DNA from: Roseicella frigidaeris
GTDB taxonomy: Bacteria > Pseudomonadota > Alphaproteobacteria > Acetobacterales > Acetobacteraceae
Reading direction: 5' to 3'
NCBI RefSeq assembly: GCF_003258945.1
Contig: NZ_QLIX01000008.1
Coordinates: forward strand, 123,086 to 187,085
Length of the DNA: 64,000 bases
Under the pieces are notes generated by a model. That model was not told the origin of the DNA. It saw only the letters and a program-made list of their open reading frames with translations, and searched no databases. The translations under genes and the position numbers were made by a program. This document shows, in pieces, positions 16,933 through 25,835 of this stretch. Position 1 is the first letter of the stretch; each line of letters starts with the position of its first letter.

Positions 16933-18387
16933 ATGTCCGACGCGCTGATCCGCCTCACCGCCACCGAGGCCGTCGCCCGTCTGCGGCGGCGGGAGGTCTC
17001 GCCGCTCGAGCTCATCGATGCCGCCGAGCGCCGCATCGCCGCGGTCGAGCCGGCGGTGAACGCCCTGCCGACCCTCTGCCTCGACCGGGCGCGGGCGCAG
17101 GCCCGGCGGCTGATGGCCGGTGAGGGCGCGGAGCGGGCGGGGGAGCCGGGCTGGCTCGCCGGCCTGCCGGTGACGATCAAGGACCTCACCGATGTGGCGG
17201 GCGTCCGCAGCACCTATGGCTCGCCGCTCTTCCGCGACCATGTGCCGGAGCGCTCGCACCCGCTGGTCGAGCGGATCGAGTCGCTCGGCGGCATCGTCAT
17301 CGGCAAGTCCAACACGCCGGAATTCGGCGCCGGCGGCTCCACCTTCAACGAGGTCTTCGGCCGCACCCGCAACCCCTGGAACACCGCGCTCACCCCCGCC
17401 GGCAGCACCGGCGGCGGGGCGGTGGCGCTGGCGACGGGGGAGTGCTGGCTGGCCCAGGGCACCGACCATGGCGGCAGCCTGCGCCGGCCGGCCACCTATT
17501 GCGGCGTGACCGGGCTGCGGCCCTCGCCGGGGCGGGTGACGCGGGGCACGGTGAACGGGCTGTTCTCGCCGCTCTCGGTGCAGGGGCCGATGGCGCGCAG
17601 CATCCCCGACCTGGCGCTCTTCCTCGACACCATGGCGGGCTGGGACGCGCGCGACCCGCTGACCTATGACGCGCCGGCGACGCCCTATGCCGAGGCCGTC
17701 GCGGCGGCGCGGCCGCCCCGGCGCGTCGCCTACACGGCCGATTTCGGCAGCCTGCCGATCGACCGCGAGATGCGGGCGCTCTGCGACGCGGCGGTGCGCC
17801 GCTTCGCCGAGGCGGGCTGCGCGGTGGAGGCCATCGACCTGCCGCTCGGCGCGTTGCAGGAGGCCTTCCTGGTGCTGCGCAGCCAGCAATTCGTCATCGA
17901 CCGCGAATTGCAACTCGCCGCGCACCGGGTGCAGATCAAGCCGGACATCGTCTGGAACACCGAGCGCGGCCTGGCGGCGACGCCGAGCCAACTCGCCTGG
18001 GCCGAGCGCGAGCGCGCCGCCTGGTACCGCCGGGTGATCGCCGTCTTCGCCGACTTCGACGTGATCGTGACACCCGGCGCCGGCACGCCCGCCTTCGACG
18101 TCATGCTGCGGCATCCAGAGAGCATCGGCGGCCGCAAGCTGGAGAATTACATGGCCGGCTCGATGTGGAACGCCGCCTTCACCCTGGCCGGCTGCCCCGC
18201 CGTCGCCGTGCCCTGCGGCCAGGACCAGCATGGCCGCCCGGTCGGGTTGCAGGTGGCGGCGCCGCCGCGGCGCGACGCGGTGGCGCTGGCCGCGGCGGCG
18301 GTGTTCGAGCGCATCGCCGGGCAGGACCGGCTGCTGCCGATCCTGCCGCGGGAGGGGGCGGTGCCGCCGGTGGAGGGAGCGGGGTAG
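16933..18387 (+). CDS. Amidase-signature enzyme
   Basis: 484 residues with the full Ser-cisSer-Lys triad: Lys83 in VTIKDLTDV, Ser158 in GSTGGGAV and Ser182 in DHGGSLRRPA, with the family spacing of 24 between the serines. It hydrolyses an amide or related bond; a stand-alone enzyme like this is not GatA because gatC and gatB are absent. Starts at ATG 16933. Probably cotranscribed with the enolase-superfamily gene. Confidence 0.9.
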   Translation: MSDALIRLTATEAVARLRRREVSPLELIDAAERRIAAVEPAVNALPTLCLDRARAQARRLMAGEGAERAGEPGWLAGLPVTIKDLTDVAGVRSTYGSPLFRDHVPERSHPLVERIESLGGIVIGKSNTPEFGAGGSTFNEVFGRTRNPWNTALTPAGSTGGGAVALATGECWLAQGTDHGGSLRRPATYCGVTGLRPSPGRVTRGTVNGLFSPLSVQGPMARSIPDLALFLDTMAGWDARDPLTYDAPATPYAEAVAAARPPRRVAYTADFGSLPIDREMRALCDAAVRRFAEAGCAVEAIDLPLGALQEAFLVLRSQQFVIDRELQLAAHRVQIKPDIVWNTERGLAATPSQLAWAERERAAWYRRVIAVFADFDVIVTPGAGTPAFDVMLRHPESIGGRKLENYMAGSMWNAAFTLAGCPAVAVPCGQDQHGRPVGLQVAAPPRRDAVALAAAAVFERIAGQDRLLPILPREGAVPPVEGAG

Positions 18388-18722
18388 GGACCCGGGGCCT
18401 TGGGCGAAGCGGCGCCCGTCCAGGGCTCCGCCGCCGCCGGTCGGGCCTGCGGGCTCCGTGTCCGCGCGCCAGGCGCAGCCTGCGCGACGTTCGGACAAAT
18501 CCCCTGATCGCGACCGGCGGCGGGTTTCGGACACAGCCGCCGCCATCGGGATGGCCGCGCGTCTCGGGCCCATCCGTCCCGGGCGAGCGTCCGCGCAGGA
18601 CGGGGAGGGGCAGTCCGGGCCGGGCCGGCCGCGGCAGCCGGCTGGGGGCCGGGCGGCGGAGCGTGACGGGCTGCCGCATGCGCACCTCCCTCGTCGCCCG
18701 GGCGCGGGATCGCGCCAAATCG

Positions 18723-18737
18723 GAACATATAGGGAAC
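18723..18737. promoter_or_regulatory. LexA-type operator GAAC-N7-GAAC
   Basis: GAAC at 18723-18726 and GAAC at 18734-18737 with a 7-base ATATAGG spacer exactly match the direct-repeat LexA box of alphaproteobacteria (GTTC-N7-GTTC on the other strand). The surrounding bases are AT-rich for this genome. Reading leftwards, a strong ribosome site and ATG lie about 45 bases away; reading rightwards there is no gene start within reach. Confidence 0.6.
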
Positions 18738-18845
18738 GAAAAGGCCCGGCAAGCAGGATCCTGCCCGGGTCAGGGCTGGCGTCAGCCGGATGGCGGGCTC
18801 AGCCGGCCGTCGCCACGCCCGGGCAAGGCCCCGGCATCCCGCCTG

Positions 18846-18919
18846 GAGCGTGACCGCCCGGGCTGGACTCGCCGAAGGCGTGACGCACGCGACCCGACAC
18901 CGCGCTGGATCGTGGTCTG
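18846..18919. repeat. Dispersed repeat, family A, partial copy
   Basis: Begins GAGCGTGACCGCCC and keeps CGCCGAAGGCGTGACGCACG and CGCGCTGGATCGTGGTC; the 3' hairpin arm is missing. More diverged than the 9.6-kb copies. Confidence 0.65.
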
Positions 18920-18981
18920 GCCCGCAGGCGGGCATGGCCGCGCGCCCGCGACGGCACGGGCGGCGGGCGTCGTCGGCCAGG

Positions 18982-19011
18982 ACTCACGCCGCCTTCACTC
19001 ACGCCGCCTTC
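18982..19011. repeat. 15-bp tandem duplication at the moaB stop
   Basis: ACTCACGCCGCCTTC occurs twice head-to-tail. The second copy covers the last codons and stop of moaB, so the first copy is a second set of the same codons and stop immediately after it. Confidence 0.85.
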
Positions 19012-19538
19012 AGATGCTCCTGCAGCCGCGGCATCAGCTCCACCAGGTTGCAGGGCCGGTGCCGGGCATCGAGTTGGAAGACCAGGATGTCGTCCCAGGC
19101 ATCCTTGCAGGCGCCGGTGCTGCCGGGCAGGGCGAAGAGGTAGGTGCCGCCGGCGACGCCGCCGAGCGCCCGGCTCTGCATCGTGCTGGTGCCGATCTTG
19201 CGGTAGCTCAGCATCCGGAACAGCTCGCCGAAGCCCTCGATCTCCTTCTCCAGCACCCGCTTGAAGGCCTCCGGCGTCACGTCGCGGCCGGTGATGCCGG
19301 TGCCGCCGGTGGTGATGACGCAGTCGATGGCCGGGTCGGCGATCCAGCGGCGCAGGATGGCCTCGATCGCCTCCGCCTCGTCGCGGACGATCTCGCGCGC
19401 CGCGCAGCGGTGGCCGGCGCCCTCGATCCGCTCCTGCAGGGTCTGGCCGGAGCGGTCGCTGGCCAGGTCGCGGGTGTCGGAGACGGTCAGCACCGCGATG
19501 TTGACGGGGAGGAAGGGCAGGCTCTCGTCGATCGGCAT
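18999..19538 (-). CDS. moaB: Molybdenum cofactor protein MoaB/Mog family
   Basis: 179-residue MoCF-fold protein for molybdopterin adenylylation. VLTVSDTRDLASDRSG at the start and ITTGGTGITGRDVTPEA in the middle are the family signatures; FALPGSTGACKDAWD is the C-terminal ligand loop. Start ATG 19538. It follows the lytic transglycosylase by 86 bases in the same direction and may be cotranscribed. Its final codons have been duplicated just past the stop. Confidence 0.93.
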   Translation of the reverse strand: MPIDESLPFLPVNIAVLTVSDTRDLASDRSGQTLQERIEGAGHRCAAREIVRDEAEAIEAILRRWIADPAIDCVITTGGTGITGRDVTPEAFKRVLEKEIEGFGELFRMLSYRKIGTSTMQSRALGGVAGGTYLFALPGSTGACKDAWDDILVFQLDARHRPCNLVELMPRLQEHLKAA

Positions 19539-19624
19539 GGGGCGCTCCGGATGCGTCGCGGGGGAGCGGGTCGCCGGCCCTCCAGGCAGGCCATCCGCCC
19601 CGGGGGCCGCCTGGCCCGTTGCCC

Positions 19625-21370
19625 CTAATGTAGGCTGCGCTCCCGCCCTTGCAGCAAGGCCGTCACCTGCTCGGGCCCGGCGAAGCGCGGGACGCGCCCG
19701 GCCGCCAGCGCCTCCAGGCTCGGCGCCGGCAGGCCGAGGCGGGAGGCGTAGATCCAGGACGCGGCCAGCACCCGCTGCACGTAGAGGCGGGTCTCCTCGA
19801 CGGGGATCGCCTCGATGAACAGGAAGGGGTCCTCGCGGCGGCCATGCGCCGGCAGCCATTTCAGCAGGTTGCCCGGCCCGGCGTTGTAGGCGGCGAGCAG
19901 CCGGACGAGGTTGCCCTCGATCCCCACCTGCCGCGCCAGGTGGTGCAGGTAGCGCTGCCCGAGCTCGAGGGAGAGGGCGGGATCGTGCAGCCGCCGCGCC
20001 CCCTCGCCGCCGAGGCCGGGGTCCTGCGTCAGGAAGCGCGCCGTCGCCGGCATGAGCTGCATCAGCCCCCGCGCGCCGGCCGGCGAGACGGCGGCGGCAT
20101 CGAAATGGCTCTCCTGCAACGCCACGGCATAGAGCAGGGCCGGGTCGATGCGGTAGCCGCCCTCGGGCTGCAGCCGCGGCACCGGGTAGCGGGCGAGGTC
20201 ACGCGCGGGGGCCTCGCCCGCCTCGGCGGCGAGCTGCGCCGCGAGGCCGGCGAGCCGGGCGTGCCGGGCGAGGGCCAGCATCGCCCGCAGCAGCGCGGGA
20301 TTGCGGCCGGCCTGCTCCCGGAGCTGGCGCAGCTCCGCCTCCGCCCGCGCCGGCTCGCCGATCTGCAGCAGGGCGAGGGCCCGCCAGCCGCCGGCGGTCT
20401 CGGCCAGGGGGGCGAAGACGGGGCCCGTATCGGCCGGCGCCTCCTCCCAGGCGAAGCCGGCGCCGAGGCCGAGCGCGCGCCGGGCGACCAGCCCGTAGAA
20501 GCTCCGCGGCGCCTGCGCCGCCTGCAGCATCCAGGGCACGTAGAGCGCCGGCCGCCGCGCCCGCACCGCGGCCCGCGCCGTCCAGAAGGCGGCCGCCGCG
20601 CGCAGCGCCGGCGGCGCCCCCTCCTGCCGGGCGGCACATTCGAAATAGGGCAGGGCGGCCTCCGGCTGCGTCAGGCCCCAGGCGGCGAGGCCGGCGGCGA
20701 AGGCGGCGAGGCCGCTGGGCTCGCCGGCCCGGGCGGCCTCGGCGGCGATGCGGAGCGCCTCGGCATCCCGGCCGGCGCGGAACAGGCCGAGGCCGAGCTC
20801 GGCCCGCAGCCGCCCGGCCTGGGCCGGGGTGAGGCCCCTGGCCTCGGCGATGCGCGCGAGGCCGCCGGCCGCGTCGCCCTCGCGCGCCCGCTCGCGCACC
20901 AGGCGCTCGAGCTCGGGGTCGCGCGGCGCTGCGTCGGGGGAGGCCGGGCCCTCCGGCGACGGGCCCGCCTCGCCCGGCCGGAGGCTGCCGAGCAGCGCCT
21001 GCACGGGCCGCGCCTCGGGGTGGTCGGCATAGAGCGCGAGCCAGGCGCGCAACGCGGCCGCGCCCGGGCTGGCGCCGGGGCGCAGGTAGCGGTCGGCGAG
21101 GACGTGGCCGAGCAGCCGGCGATCCGCCAGCCGCTCCGCCTCGCGGGCCGCGCCGGCGATGTCGCCGCCGGCCTGCAGGTCGAGGATGCGCCGCAGCCGG
21201 GCCGCGTCGGCGGCGGCGAGGACCTGCGGCAGGCCGGCCTCGCCCGTCGCGGCGGGCCGCGGCGCCGGCTGCGCCAGGGCCGGGCGGCGGGCGGGGGGCG
21301 CCGTGGCGAGCATCGCCGCCGCCAGGAGGCAGCCGCAGGCGCGCCGGGCCAGGGATGGGATCACGGGCAT
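19625..21370 (-). CDS. Soluble lytic murein transglycosylase, Slt70-like
   Basis: 581 residues. A cleavable signal peptide (MPVIPSLARRACGCLLAAAMLATAPP) is followed by a long alpha-helical, superhelical U-domain and a C-terminal lysozyme-like domain. The catalytic Glu420 lies in ALQESHFDAAA, followed by SPAGARGLMQLMP and LLAAYNAGPGN, the goose-lysozyme-type motifs of Slt. It cleaves peptidoglycan glycan strands to anhydro ends in the periplasm. Read leftwards after the uracil-DNA glycosylase gene. Confidence 0.92.
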   Translation of the reverse strand: MPVIPSLARRACGCLLAAAMLATAPPARRPALAQPAPRPAATGEAGLPQVLAAADAARLRRILDLQAGGDIAGAAREAERLADRRLLGHVLADRYLRPGASPGAAALRAWLALYADHPEARPVQALLGSLRPGEAGPSPEGPASPDAAPRDPELERLVRERAREGDAAGGLARIAEARGLTPAQAGRLRAELGLGLFRAGRDAEALRIAAEAARAGEPSGLAAFAAGLAAWGLTQPEAALPYFECAARQEGAPPALRAAAAFWTARAAVRARRPALYVPWMLQAAQAPRSFYGLVARRALGLGAGFAWEEAPADTGPVFAPLAETAGGWRALALLQIGEPARAEAELRQLREQAGRNPALLRAMLALARHARLAGLAAQLAAEAGEAPARDLARYPVPRLQPEGGYRIDPALLYAVALQESHFDAAAVSPAGARGLMQLMPATARFLTQDPGLGGEGARRLHDPALSLELGQRYLHHLARQVGIEGNLVRLLAAYNAGPGNLLKWLPAHGRREDPFLFIEAIPVEETRLYVQRVLAASWIYASRLGLPAPSLEALAAGRVPRFAGPEQVTALLQGRERSLH

Positions 21371-21409
21371 GGCACATTCCCGTTACCACTCAATGCGGAA
21401 ACGATACAA

Positions 21410-21487
21410 CCAGGGCGTGGCCCATGCGGCCAGGCAACGCCCTGGACCATGATCCGCTCACGCCGGTGCGCGGATCATGCTCCAGGC
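21410..21487. repeat. Dispersed repeat, family A, hairpin part
   Basis: CCTGGACCATGATCCGC faces GCGGATCATGCTCCAGG. The stop codon of the uracil-DNA glycosylase gene (21475-21477) is inside the right arm, so the repeat supplies the end of that coding sequence and could end its transcript. Confidence 0.7.
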
Positions 21488-22317
21488 GAGGGCGGCGGCG
21501 CCGGCTCGGCGGCGAGGCGGCGCTGCAACAGCAGCAGGTCGCTCCAGGCCTCCCGCTTGGCCGAGGGGGTGCGCAGCAGATAGGCCGGGTGCAGCGTCGC
21601 CAGCGCCGGCCAGGCCTCCCCCGCTTCGGTCGTCACCTCGTGCCAGCGGCCGCGCAGCCGGGTGATCCCCTCGCGCGAGCGCAGCAGCGACTTGGCCGCG
21701 ACGCCGCCGAGCAGCACCAGGTGCCGCGGCCGGGCCAGGGTGATGTGGCGCAGCACGAAGGGCAGGAAGAGGGCGATCTCCGCATCCGTCGGGGTGCGGT
21801 TCCCGGGCGGCCGGAAGGGCAGGATGTTGGTGATGTAGAAGCCGCCCGCCTCCCGCCGCAGCCCGATCGAGGCCAGCATCCGGTCGAGCAGCTGGCCGGA
21901 GACGCCGACGAAGGGCCTGCCCTGGCGGTCCTCGTCGCCGCCCGGCGCCTCGCCGATCAGCATCAGCCCGCTCTCCGGCGCGCCATCGGCGAAGACGAGG
22001 TTGGTCGCCGTCTCGCGCAGCGGGCTGCCGTCGAAGCGGGCCATGGCCTCGCGCAGCGCCGGCAGGCTGTCGGCCGCGGCGGCGAGGGCGGCGGCGCGGC
22101 CGGCCGCCGGCGGGGCGGCGATGGCGGCCCGGCGCGGCGCCACCAGCGCCGGCCGGGCGGGCGTGGCCCCGGCTGCCGGCAGGGCGGGCGCCACGGCGGG
22201 CGGCATGGGCCGGGTCCGGTCCTGCGGCGCCAGGTCCAGCGCCTCGTCGGCGCCCCAGTCGATCTGCAGCCTGAGCGCCGCGAGCAACGCCTCCGGTGTC
22301 ACGGCCTCCATGCCCAT
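21475..22317 (-). CDS. Uracil-DNA glycosylase, family 4-like, without cysteines
   Basis: 280 residues. The active-site block [17 protein letters not shown] and the HPAYLLRTP motif are those of family 4 uracil-DNA glycosylases, which remove uracil from DNA. Canonical members hold a 4Fe-4S cluster with four Cys; this protein has no Cys at all, and the position usually occupied before [10 protein letters not shown] is Ser (FDGSPLR). The N-terminal ~85 residues are Ala/Pro-rich and low-complexity. ATG at 22317 chosen; the next in-frame ATG is six bases on. Divergent from ETF-QO. Confidence 0.88.
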   Translation of the reverse strand: MGMEAVTPEALLAALRLQIDWGADEALDLAPQDRTRPMPPAVAPALPAAGATPARPALVAPRRAAIAAPPAAGRAAALAAAADSLPALREAMARFDGSPLRETATNLVFADGAPESGLMLIGEAPGGDEDRQGRPFVGVSGQLLDRMLASIGLRREAGGFYITNILPFRPPGNRTPTDAEIALFLPFVLRHITLARPRHLVLLGGVAAKSLLRSREGITRLRGRWHEVTTEAGEAWPALATLHPAYLLRTPSAKREAWSDLLLLQRRLAAEPAPPPSPGA

Positions 22318-22411
22318 ATCCGCCCGCTTCCGGGGCCGGTATCGGTCCTGGACGGGGTTCCGCGCAACCCGGAGCGGGGCTACATGCCCCGACGATATGG
22401 AGGAGCCGGGC

Positions 22412-24115
22412 ATGTCGGAGGCGGAACAGCGCGAAGCGATGGAGTTCGACGTGCTGATCGTGGGTGGCGGCCCGGCCGGGCTCGCCGCGGCGATCCGCCT
22501 CAAACAGGTCGCGCCCGACGCCACGGTCTGCCTGGTCGAGAAGGGCAGCGAGATCGGCGCCCATATCCTCTCGGGCGCGGTGCTCGAGCCGCGGGCGCTC
22601 GACGAGCTGATCCCCGACTGGCGCGAGGACCCGCCGGCGCTCGCGACCCCGGCCGGCGACGACCGCTTCATGCTGCTGACGGCGACCAAGGCCTACAAGC
22701 TGCCGACGCCGCCGCAGATGAACAACCACGGCAATTACATCGTCTCGCTGGGCAATGTCTGCCGCTGGCTCGGCGCCAAGGCCGAGGCGCTGGGCGTCGA
22801 GATCTATCCCGGCTTCGCCGCCTCCGAGACCATCATCGAGGACGGGCAGGTCAAGGGCGTCGTCGCCGGCGTCGCCGGCATCCTGAAGGATGGCAGCAAG
22901 GGCCCGAATTACGAGCCGGGCATGGAGCTGCGCGCCACCTACACCCTCTTCGCCGAGGGCTGCCGCGGCTCGCTCACCAAGCAGCTCTTCGAGCGCTACA
23001 AGCTGCGCGAGGGCGTCGCGCCGCAGACCTTCGCCCTCGGCATGAAGGAGCTGTGGGAGATCCCGAAGGAGCGGCACACGCCCGGCCTCGTCTGGCACTC
23101 CACCGGCTGGCCGCTCGAGAGCGACACCTATGGCGGCTCCTGGCTCTACATGCTGGGGGAGAACCTGGTCTCGATCGGCTTCGTGATCGGGCTCGACTAC
23201 CCCAATCCCTGGCTCTCGCCCTTCGACGAGTTCCAGCGCTTCAAGACGCACCCGGAGGTGCGCAGGATGCTCGAGGGCGGCAAGCGCATCGCCTATGGCG
23301 CGCGGGCGCTGAACGAGGGCGGCTTCCAGGCCATCCCGAAGCTGGTCTTCCCGGGCGGCATGCTGATCGGCGACACCGCCGGCTTCCTCAACGTGCCGAA
23401 GATCAAGGGCACGCACACCTCCATGAAGTCCGGCATGGTCGCCGCCGAGGCCGTCGCCGCGGCGCTGGCCGGCGAGGCCCGCCCGCCGGTGCTCGAGGCC
23501 TATCCCGAGGCGCTGCGCCGGAGCTGGGTCTGGACCGAGCTGCAGGGGGTGCGGAACATCCGCCCGGGCTTCGCCAAGTACGGCCTCTGGGGCGGGCTGG
23601 TGAATGCCGCGCTCGACACCTACCTGTTCCGCGGCAAGGCGCCCTGGACCTGGGGCCACCATGCCGACAACGAGACGCTGAAGAAGGCCTCCGAGGCCAA
23701 GCGCATCACCTATCCGAAGCCGGACGGCAAGCTGACCTTCGACCGGCTCTCCTCGGTCTTCCTCTCGAACACCAACCACGAGGAGGACCAGCCGGCGCAT
23801 CTGAAGCTGCGCGATCCGGGCCGCTGGAAGGGCGTGAACTGGGACCAGTTCCGCAGCCCGGAGAGCCGCTACTGCCCGGCCGCGGTCTACGAGGCGGTGG
23901 GGCCGGAGGCGGAGCGGGAGCTGAAGGGCACGCCGGATGCCGAGGCGACGGGCGAGGGCGCCGAGGTCGAGGCCGGCGATGCCGGGGCGCGCTTGGTGAT
24001 CAACGCGCAGAACTGCGTGCACTGCAAGACCTGCGACATCAAGGACCCGTCGCAGAACATCGACTGGACGACGCCCCAGGGCGGCGGCGGCCCGAACTAC
24101 ATCGGCGGGATGTAA
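22412..24115 (+). CDS. Electron transfer flavoprotein-ubiquinone oxidoreductase
   Basis: 567-residue inner-membrane flavoprotein passing electrons from ETF to ubiquinone. The FAD-binding Rossmann motif is [15 protein letters not shown] near residue 15; [15 protein letters not shown] is the second FAD motif. The C-terminal ferredoxin-like segment [13 protein letters not shown] plus an upstream Cys (RYCPAAVYE) holds a 4Fe-4S cluster. ATG 22412 is preferred: GGAGGAG lies six bases before it; ATG 22397 overlaps that site. Confidence 0.95.
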   Translation: MSEAEQREAMEFDVLIVGGGPAGLAAAIRLKQVAPDATVCLVEKGSEIGAHILSGAVLEPRALDELIPDWREDPPALATPAGDDRFMLLTATKAYKLPTPPQMNNHGNYIVSLGNVCRWLGAKAEALGVEIYPGFAASETIIEDGQVKGVVAGVAGILKDGSKGPNYEPGMELRATYTLFAEGCRGSLTKQLFERYKLREGVAPQTFALGMKELWEIPKERHTPGLVWHSTGWPLESDTYGGSWLYMLGENLVSIGFVIGLDYPNPWLSPFDEFQRFKTHPEVRRMLEGGKRIAYGARALNEGGFQAIPKLVFPGGMLIGDTAGFLNVPKIKGTHTSMKSGMVAAEAVAAALAGEARPPVLEAYPEALRRSWVWTELQGVRNIRPGFAKYGLWGGLVNAALDTYLFRGKAPWTWGHHADNETLKKASEAKRITYPKPDGKLTFDRLSSVFLSNTNHEEDQPAHLKLRDPGRWKGVNWDQFRSPESRYCPAAVYEAVGPEAERELKGTPDAEATGEGAEVEAGDAGARLVINAQNCVHCKTCDIKDPSQNIDWTTPQGGGGPNYIGGM

Positions 24116-24231
24116 TTCCATCCCCACGACGTCGCTGCGCGCCGTCGCGGGGGCCCCGTGAGTCGCCTTGGGCCAAAGGCGCGTCACGCCCTTCCGAGGC
24201 AAAGCCCCGGAAGGGCAATGGCGGGCGCCAC

Positions 24232-25224
24232 CTACTCCACCGTTGCGCCGGAGATCCGGACCAGCTCGGCGGCGCGGCGGATCTCGGCCTGCTGGAAGCC
24301 GGCGAATTCCTCCGCCGTGCTGCCGACCGGCTCGTAGCCCAGCTCGGTCATGCGGCTGCGCATGGCGGGCTCGCGCATCGCCGCCTGGATCGCCGTCGAG
24401 ATCCGCTCGACGACCGGCGCCGGCGTGCCGGCCGGCGCGAAGACGCCGAGCCAGCTCTGGAAGCCGTAGCTCGGCACCGTCTCGCGGATGGTCGGCAGGT
24501 CGGGCAATTGCGGCGAGCGCTCCTGCCGGGTGATGCCGAGCGGCCGGATCTGGCCGGCGCGGACCTGCTGGAGGCTCTCGACCACCGGCGCGAAGACGAG
24601 CTCCACCCGGCCGGAGACGAGATCGGCCATGGCCGGCGCCCCGCCGCGGTAATGCACCTGGGTGAAGCGAACCCCGGCCTCGTGCTCGAACAAGGCCAGC
24701 GCGAAATGCTGCGAGCTGCCGGAGCCGCCGGTCCCGGCATTCAGCGATCCCGGCTTCGCCCGGGCCAGCGCCAGCAGCTCCGCCACGCTGCGCGCCGGCA
24801 CCGAAGGGTGCACCACCAGCAGGCAATGGCTGAGCGCGACCAGCGAGATGGGGGTGAAGTCCCGTGCCACGTCGAAGGGCAGGGAGCGGTAGAGCGACTG
24901 GTTCACCGCATGCGTGCCCATCGAGCCCATGACCAGGGTGTAGCCGTCGGGCGTCGCCCGCGCCCCCGCCTCGGAGGCGACGTTGCCGCCGGCGCCACTG
25001 CGGGTCTCGACCACCACCGACTGGCCGAGCGCCGGGGTGAGGGCCTGCGCCACGATCCGCGCCGTGGTGTCGGTGCTGCCGCCGGCGGCGAAGCCGACGA
25101 GCATGCGGATCGGCCGGTCCGGCGCCCAGCCCGGCCCGGCGGCGGGCTGGCCGCGGGCGGCAGGGATGGCGGCGGCGGCCCAGGGCAGGGCGGCCAGGCC
25201 CGGCAAGAGGGTGCGGCGTTGCAT
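24232..25224 (-). CDS. Bug/TctC-family periplasmic receptor (1)
   Basis: 330 residues. A signal peptide (MQRRTLLPGLAALPWAAAAIPAARG) is followed by the Bug-family signatures RMLVGFAAGGSTDTTAR, NRSGAGG-like TRSGAGGNVAS, PDGYTLVMGSMGTHAVN and VHYRGGAPAM. These receptors bind carboxylates in the periplasm; no tctA/tctB membrane genes are in the window, so it is an orphan. It sits between ETF-QO and a cupin gene on the other strand. Confidence 0.92.
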   Translation of the reverse strand: MQRRTLLPGLAALPWAAAAIPAARGQPAAGPGWAPDRPIRMLVGFAAGGSTDTTARIVAQALTPALGQSVVVETRSGAGGNVASEAGARATPDGYTLVMGSMGTHAVNQSLYRSLPFDVARDFTPISLVALSHCLLVVHPSVPARSVAELLALARAKPGSLNAGTGGSGSSQHFALALFEHEAGVRFTQVHYRGGAPAMADLVSGRVELVFAPVVESLQQVRAGQIRPLGITRQERSPQLPDLPTIRETVPSYGFQSWLGVFAPAGTPAPVVERISTAIQAAMREPAMRSRMTELGYEPVGSTAEEFAGFQQAEIRRAAELVRISGATVE

Positions 25225-25554
25225 CGGATGATCCTCCCCGCGGGGTCTCGGCGCCCCGCCCGTGTCAGCGCCCGTCCGGCCCGCCGCGCCCGGGAGGCTC
25301 CCGCGGGCGCGGCGGATCGGCAGGGCCGGGGGCATGCTCCACCCATCCCCCTGCCGCGGCCAGGGGTCCCGCATCGCATCGGGCCGGCCGGGGGGGCGGC
25401 GACCCGACCCTGGCGAAGAAGCAACCTGCCGGCAGGGATTGCGGCATCGGTGCCGATGGCGTTTCAGGCTAGTCTTCTGCCCGGGATGCGCCGGATCGGG
25501 CGGGCCGCGCCGCGGGCGCGGGGCCGGCCCAGGGATGTCCCGCAGGGAGGATGC
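25225..25554. other. Divergent intergenic region
   Basis: 330 bases between the Bug receptor and the cupin gene, transcribed apart. No gene, repeat or convincing operator seen; it must hold both promoters. Confidence 0.4.
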
Positions 25555-25833
25555 ATGACCGACACCGCCGCCTTCGAGGCCGCGCTGCGCGCGGACGGGT
25601 TCCAGCAGACCGTGCGGCGGGAGATCCCGCCCGGCCAGGCGCTCGACGAGCACGACCATGACTGGGAGGTCCGCGGCCTGGTGCTGCGCGGCCGCTTCAT
25701 CGTCACCGCGGGCGCGCAGCGGCAGGATTGCGGGCCGGGGCAGGTCTTCACCCTCGCGGCCGGCCATCGCCATACCGAGGCCGCCGGCCCCGAGGGGGCG
25801 GAGCTGATCGTCGGCCGCCGCCACCCGGCCTGA
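25555..25833 (+). CDS. Small cupin-domain protein
   Basis: 92 residues forming a single beta-barrel. The metal-binding His pattern of cupins is visible as DEHDHDWEVRG, with a later Gly-rich turn GPGQVFTLAAGHRHTEAAG supplying further His. The ATG at 25555 is four bases after AGGGAGG. The class II aldolase gene starts two bases after its stop, so the two are one operon. Function unknown; a sugar or keto-acid binding role would fit the neighbour. Confidence 0.8.
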   Translation: MTDTAAFEAALRADGFQQTVRREIPPGQALDEHDHDWEVRGLVLRGRFIVTAGAQRQDCGPGQVFTLAAGHRHTEAAGPEGAELIVGRRHPA

Positions 25834-25835
25834 GC

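Larger units (their letters stand above)
18388..18998. other. Gene-poor gap with LexA-type box and repeat
   Basis: 611 bases between amidase and moaB. It holds an isolated LexA-type operator (18723-18737), a family A repeat (18846-18919), and a minus-strand ATG at 18679 behind GGGAGGT. That ATG opens a 166-codon Arg/Pro-rich frame that runs back over the amidase end; its composition does not look like a known protein, so it is not called as a gene. Confidence 0.5.

Noticed and set aside
16933..18387. GatA subunit of tRNA amidotransferase
   Set aside because: Triad fits amidases generally, but gatB and gatC are absent and the neighbour is an enolase-superfamily enzyme.
13063..18573. Very long open frame opposite panC through the amidase
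   Set aside because: It covers several well-supported genes on both strands; long antisense frames arise from high third-position GC.
18179..18679. Arg/Pro-rich 166-codon minus-strand frame after the LexA box
   Set aside because: Good ribosome site but composition unlike a folded protein and 209 bases antisense to the amidase; kept as a finding only.
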